A stretch of 64,000 nucleotides of DNA from VAYN01 sp963702075 (GTDB lineage: Bacteria > Actinomycetota > Thermoleophilia > Solirubrobacterales > 70-9). The translations under genes were made by a program, and so were the position numbers. The stretch spans positions 372,001 through 436,000 of the forward strand of contig OY969703.1 in the NCBI GenBank assembly GCA_963702075.1, in the 5' to 3' direction. Numbering within the stretch: position 1 is the stretch's first letter; the number at the start of each line of letters is the position of its first letter. The notes beneath the pieces are model-generated. The model worked only from the letters and a program-made list of their open reading frames with translations, was not told the origin of the DNA and did not search any database. Positions 61,203 through 64,000 of this stretch are shown in pieces.

Positions 61203-61823
61203 ATGCGTAGACGGACGACCTGGATGCTCATGTTCACCGTGGCCGCGGCGCTCACCGCCAGCGCGGCGGTCGCAAGCAGCGCAAGTGCGAGCCCGGTGTG
61301 GCGATTCGGAGGGACCGAACTGACCGGAAGCGAAACCGTCGTCGCGGAAACCGCGGCGAGCAGCCTCACAATCCCCGGATTGACCACGACCTGCAAAGCG
61401 TCAGTCACGATGACGATCTCGAACAGCGGCGGTAAAGGGACCGCCAGCGTCGGATCGATGAGCCTGAGCGGCTGCGGCACCAACGGCGTCTGCACGGTTG
61501 TAACGGCGAGCGCTCCCGAAACGCCTTGGAGCGGGAGCACGGAAGTCGTGGGTAAAGATTCCTATCTCGTCGTCAAAGGGTTCAACAACAAAATCCTCTA
61601 CGGCGGCGAACTCTGTGCGATCGAAGGATGGACGGTCAACTACAAAGGCAGCGTCGGCGGACTGTTCGATAACAGCAGCTCGAAGCTGATCTTCAATGAA
61701 GCGAGCGCTGCGGCAACCGGCAGCAGCCTCAAATCGATTGGCACGACCAAAACCGGATACGACGCCGAATACGGAGTCAAAGCGACCGGTAGTCACGCTG
61801 GCCAGGTGCTGACGCTGTCCTGA
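61203..61823 (+). CDS. Secreted protein, unknown function
   Basis: The 206-residue protein has a signal peptide (LMFTVAAALTASAAVASSASA). Its mature part is Ser/Thr/Gly-rich: VWRFGGTELTGSETVVAETA, TTTCKASVTMTISNSGGKG, SLSGCGTNGVCTVVTASAPE, LCAIEGWTVNYKGSVG. Five Cys residues in the mature part suggest disulfides. Style and length resemble the four-copy array proteins (43563-46771), but there is no clear sequence match, so it may be a distant relative or unrelated. Function unknown. Confidence 0.7.
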   Translation: MRRRTTWMLMFTVAAALTASAAVASSASASPVWRFGGTELTGSETVVAETAASSLTIPGLTTTCKASVTMTISNSGGKGTASVGSMSLSGCGTNGVCTVVTASAPETPWSGSTEVVGKDSYLVVKGFNNKILYGGELCAIEGWTVNYKGSVGGLFDNSSSKLIFNEASAAATGSSLKSIGTTKTGYDAEYGVKATGSHAGQVLTLS

Positions 61824-61829
61824 GCCCAC

Positions 61830-62100
61830 TCAGCCGCGCCGCGAGTTTCCATCGTGGCGCGGCTGCCCCTCGGGGGGCGGCGTGCCCTCGACCCACTCGG
61901 CGCGGCCGCGGTGGCCGGCGACAATGGCGACGATGACGCTTGGCTCACCCAGGGGGACGGGGCCGGTGCGGTGCTCGGCGGCGGCGCCCTCGATCCCGTG
62001 GCGGTGGAGGAGGTCGGCGAGGATCGCCGCGATCTTCCCTTAGTCCAGGTGGCCCACCTCCCCGACGAGCCAGAGTCCACGCGCCAAGCCGTCACCGCCG
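61830..62100 (-). pseudogene. Decayed molybdopterin synthase large subunit (MoaE) remnant
   Basis: On the minus strand a frame ending with TGA at 61830-61832 reads AAILADLLHRHGIEG, AEHRTGPVPLGEPSV, IVAIVAGHRGRAEWVEG. This matches the MoaE region AxHRxGxLxxGExSVxVAVxAxHR. The following segment (AFEAC...VPIWKKE in normal MoaE) is missing, so the frame jumps from GHRGRA to EWVEG, an internal deletion. An in-frame TAA at 62040-62042 also interrupts upstream coding-like sequence (GLARGLWLVGEVGHLD). It is therefore a broken gene. No function expected. Confidence 0.5.
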
Positions 62101-62110
62101 CCGTCTCACC

Positions 62111-62161
62111 CGAACTGCATCAACTTTTCCACCCAGCAGATAGAAAAGTTGATGCAGTTCG
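62111..62161. repeat. 51-bp palindromic element, copy C
   Basis: Both 19-bp arms are identical to copy A. The centre CACCCAGCAGATA is the reverse complement of copy A's centre with one change, so copy C is inserted in the opposite orientation. It lies between the MoaE remnant and the MoeA remnant. Confidence 0.85.
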
Positions 62162-62171
62162 GGAGGCGGAC

Positions 62172-62306
62172 GTGTTCGTCGTCGCGGGCGGCGTCTCGGT
62201 CGGGCGTCACGATCACGTCAAGGGAGCGCTGTTCGACCTTGGGGTTCACCCGGACCGCGAGGAGATCGCCGCCGGCGAGCCGGTTGAGGTCGAGTTGCTG
62301 CGGTGA
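62172..62306 (+). pseudogene. MoeA (molybdopterin molybdotransferase) fragment
   Basis: The 44 codons read VFVVAGGVSVGRHDHVKG, then ALFDLGV and end GEPVEVELLR. GGVSVGxxDxVKxxLxxLG is the MoeA/MogA MPT-binding signature. The rest of the roughly 400-residue protein is absent on both sides, and the palindromic copy C lies immediately upstream (after VREAD). It is a degraded gene end. With the MoaE remnant opposite it, the stretch 61824-62328 is a graveyard of molybdenum-cofactor genes without any intact gene. Confidence 0.6.
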
Positions 62307-62328
62307 GCGATCTGCTGGACTAACCGCT

Positions 62329-62844
62329 GTGGAGCACCTCGAGACCAAGGCCCTGCACCGGGGCAAGCACGTCGACTTCGTCGCCAAGCGCTACCGGCAC
62401 GCCGACGGCAGCGAGGTCGAGCGCGAGGTCGTCGAGCACCCCGGCTCGGTCGCGATCCTCGCGCACGACGAGGAGTTCGCCTACCTGGTCGCGCAGCCAC
62501 GCGAGGCAGTGGAAGAGGAAGAGCTGCTGGAGATCCCGGCCGGGACGCTCGACCACGAGGGGGAGAGCGAGCTCGAGTGCGCGCAGCGGGAGCTGGCCGA
62601 GGAGGCGGAGCTGCAGGCCGAGGAGTGGAGCGTGCTGCACGTGATCTATCCCAGCCCCGGCTTCCTCAGCGAGAAGGTGACGATCTTCGAGGCGACCGGC
62701 CTCGCCCCGGCCAGCGGGGAACGGGACGAGGACGAGGAGATCGAGATCGTCCGCCTCGACCTCGCCCAGCTCGACGAGGCGCTGCCGCAGATCCGCGACG
62801 CCAGCACGGTGATCGCCCTGCAGTACCTGCAGCGAAAGCTCTGA
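62329..62844 (+). CDS. NUDIX hydrolase (ADP-ribose pyrophosphatase-like)
   Basis: The GTG at 62329 starts a 171-residue protein with HRGKHVDFVAKRYRHADGSE, a VAQPREAVEEEELLEIPAGT strand and the Nudix box GxxxxxGExxxxxCAQRELAEEAEL (one residue longer between Gly and Glu than the standard). YPSPGFLSEKVTIF and EIEIVRLDL complete the ADP-ribose pyrophosphatase pattern. Reading upstream of the GTG would include the MoeA fragment in another frame and is not real. It probably hydrolyses ADP-ribose or similar nucleotides. Confidence 0.88.
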   Translation: MEHLETKALHRGKHVDFVAKRYRHADGSEVEREVVEHPGSVAILAHDEEFAYLVAQPREAVEEEELLEIPAGTLDHEGESELECAQRELAEEAELQAEEWSVLHVIYPSPGFLSEKVTIFEATGLAPASGERDEDEEIEIVRLDLAQLDEALPQIRDASTVIALQYLQRKL

Positions 62845-62888
62845 GCCCTAACCGCCCGGCCGCCACGCGTTCAGGCGCGCTGCGCGGC

Positions 62889-63521
62889 TCAACCGCGGCC
62901 GGCGTCGCCATCGACCACGCGCCGCAGCGCCTCTTCGGCGCCGGTCAGGATCGGAGCGCCATGGGAGGGAAGCACGAGCTCGACCGGGAGATCGAGCACG
63001 GGCTCAAGCGAGTGGCGCAGGTCGTCGAGCTTGTTCGCTCCGGGGAGCCATGAGGCGGGACAGGTATGGAGACCCGCTCTGCGTTCGCCATCGCCGAGCA
63101 GGGCGTCGCCGGCGATCAGGGCCCGAGACCGGGGGACCCAGTAGAGGACTTCGCTGCGGGGCCGCGCCTCCAGGGCGACGAGCCCCGCCGGCAACTCGTC
63201 GCCAATGCGGAAGACGTCCGTGACCGGAGCGCGGCGGGCGACCGCGGCGCGGTTACGGGAATGAGCCCAGACCCGGCCGCCGTCGAAGCGAGCGGCGACC
63301 GCGGCGGCGGAACGGGCATGCCAGTGGATCGTCAGCAGGACGTCGAGGCGCCGGTCCGCCGCGGCCTCGTCCAGCTGCTCCCACTGATCGCCGGTCAGCA
63401 GCGGGTCGATCAGGACCAACCCCGATTCCGCCTCGACCGCAAACGACGCGACCTCCCTCTTCCACTCGTCGTGGTGCGCGGTCCAGCGCCAAAGTCCGGG
63501 GCGGACCTCTTCTCCCAGCAC
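62889..63521 (-). CDS. Metallo-beta-lactamase-fold-like protein with altered metal motif
   Basis: The GTG at 63521 gives 210 residues and lies 2 bp after the stop of a 35-codon gene, which supports this start over a longer frame from 63665. The fold is MBL-like: GLWRWTAHHDEW, LVLIDPLL, LLTIHWHARSAAAVAARF, RSRALIAGDALLGD and VLPSHGAPIL. In the HxHxDH metal motif only HWH remains (the DH pair is AR), so the metal site is incomplete and activity may differ from hydrolysis. The later Asp and His are present. Confidence 0.75.
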   Translation of the reverse strand: MLGEEVRPGLWRWTAHHDEWKREVASFAVEAESGLVLIDPLLTGDQWEQLDEAAADRRLDVLLTIHWHARSAAAVAARFDGGRVWAHSRNRAAVARRAPVTDVFRIGDELPAGLVALEARPRSEVLYWVPRSRALIAGDALLGDGERRAGLHTCPASWLPGANKLDDLRHSLEPVLDLPVELVLPSHGAPILTGAEEALRRVVDGDAGRG

Positions 63522-63523
63522 GG

Positions 63524-63631
63524 CTAGTGCCGGGGATGCTGGCGGACCCGCCGTTCGCGGGCGGCCCTTTCGCGCATCCGTCGTTGCGACTCGGCTGCGT
63601 TGGCGAGGGTGAAGCTGGCGAGGAATCTCAT
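63524..63631 (-). CDS. 35-residue basic small protein, translationally coupled to the MBL-like gene
   Basis: The ATG at 63631 follows AAAGGGG with a 6-nt gap, a strong ribosome binding site. The frame reads MRFLASFTLANAAESQRRM, then RERAARERR and ends RQHPRH before TAG at 63524-63526. It has a short hydrophobic start and a strongly basic tail. It may be a leader peptide or small protein that couples translation to the MBL-like gene, whose GTG begins 2 nt later. No homology known. Confidence 0.55.
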   Translation of the reverse strand: MRFLASFTLANAAESQRRMRERAARERRVRQHPRH

Positions 63632-63646
63632 GATCGGCCCCTTTCA

Positions 63647-63721
63647 GACACCGTCTAATCGACACCGGCTAACAGGACTTGCCGGTGTCAACAACACTAG
63701 CTAAACTAGATAGCCAGTGTC
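63647..63721. promoter_or_regulatory. Divergent promoter with four copies of a GACACYGKCTA operator motif
   Basis: GACACCGTCTAA (63647-63658) and GACACCGGCTAA (63661-63672) are followed by reverse-oriented copies GCCGGTGTC (63681-63689) and TAGCCAGTGTC (63711-63721). A promoter TTGCCG (63679-63684), 17 bp, TAAACT (63702-63707) points right and lies between the third and fourth copies, 10 bp before the GTG at 63717. Binding there would block it, as in autoregulation. Confidence 0.65.
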
Positions 63722-64000
63722 AAGTGGAGCTCACAAGATCGAGTTGAAGCAGGAGATCGACCTCCTCGTCGACTTCGTCAACACCCGCGACATCGAGGAG
63801 GAGACGGACTCGATCGCCGATCCGGCGCAGCTGACGGAGTGGATCGCCGAGCGCACGGGTGAGCAACTGCCAGAGCTGGAGGCGGCCGACGTGCGGCGTG
63901 TGCACGGGCTTCGCGAATCCCTGCGAGGGCTGATGCTCGCCAACAACGGCGGGGAGGGTGCCGGGGATCTCGAGCCGATCCGCGCAGCCGCCGAGCGCAG
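63717..64000 (+). CDS. CGNR zinc-finger/ABATE-domain regulator (N-terminal part, runs off the end)
   Basis: The frame from GTG 63717 is open to the end of the window and reads IELKQEIDLLVDFVNTRD, DPAQLTEWIAERTGEQ, VHGLRESLRGLMLANNG. DFVNTRD and the LxxLREALRxLxxAN pattern are typical of the ABATE stress-response domain that precedes a CGNR zinc finger in actinobacterial regulators. The zinc finger itself is outside the window. The GTG sits inside the last operator repeat, so the gene is probably leaderless or has a very short leader and is autoregulated. Confidence 0.75.
   Translation, partial: MSSGAHKIELKQEIDLLVDFVNTRDIEEETDSIADPAQLTEWIAERTGEQLPELEAADVRRVHGLRESLRGLMLANNGGEGAGDLEPIRAAAER

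Noticed and set aside
61854..62306. One 150-codon gene running from the MoaE remnant through the palindrome into the MoeA fragment
   Set aside because: Only the last 44 codons match MoeA; the first part is antisense to the MoaE-like remnant and the middle is the repeat.

Overview
This GC-rich window comes from a Gram-positive-type bacterium, most likely a high-GC actinobacterium of the Solirubrobacterales/Thermoleophilia kind. The assignment is inferred from gene content, with no marker gene. The clues are a complete six-gene Mce operon, a menaquinol-type cytochrome bc complex whose third subunit fuses the cytochrome b C-terminal part to a cytochrome c domain, GTG/TTG starts, and many secreted alpha/beta proteins of unknown function.

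Region 1 (1-15.4 kb) is mainly housekeeping. It holds the tail of a membrane glycosyltransferase-like protein, a YmdB-type phosphodiesterase, an ABC-2 exporter pair, and a tetrapyrrole operon (hemB, a fused AhbA/AhbB-type siroheme decarboxylase-like gene, hemL, a small unknown gene). A qcrABC-like operon follows, preceded by a perfect Crp/Fnr-type palindrome, then menaquinone genes (menG/ubiE-type methyltransferase, polyprenyl diphosphate synthase), tatA-tatC and a tRNA-Lys(CTT).

Region 2 (15.4-30.0 kb) is an envelope transport locus. Three tandem secreted paralogs of an unrecognised ~255-residue family run left. Divergent from them run an MmpL/RND transporter and six overlapping mce genes. 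No YrbE/MlaE permease is present. A fourth member of the secreted family lies at 47.6 kb.

Region 3 (30.0-43.5 kb) holds a RibD/DHFR-like reductase, a toxin-antitoxin-like pair, a beta-helix surface protein, and an amine catabolism island. The island contains a GntR regulator, an FAD/GcvT-type demethylating dehydrogenase, a choline-kinase-like phosphotransferase, an APC permease, a glutamine-synthetase-like amine ligase, a PuuD-type hydrolase, an aldehyde dehydrogenase and an SDR.

Region 4 (43.5-47.5 kb) is a segmental tandem duplication. The ancestral unit [SDR, secreted gene a, secreted gene b, convergent GATase] was copied. This left four secreted paralogs with matching promoters, plus a truncated GATase and a rearranged SDR remnant between the two pairs.

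Region 5 (47.5-64 kb) contains glycerate kinase, a CPA1 antiporter, an M1 peptidase, a CHAD protein, a double winged-helix regulator, LigD, BrkB and DUF4235 proteins, a 2-hydroxyacid dehydrogenase, an MmsA-type dehydrogenase, a secreted protein, decayed molybdopterin genes, a NUDIX hydrolase, a metallo-beta-lactamase-like protein behind a 35-codon gene, and the start of a CGNR/ABATE regulator with a repeated operator motif. A 51-bp palindromic element occurs three times here (49.4, 59.5 and 62.1 kb); one copy supplies the ribosome binding site and start codon of mmsA.
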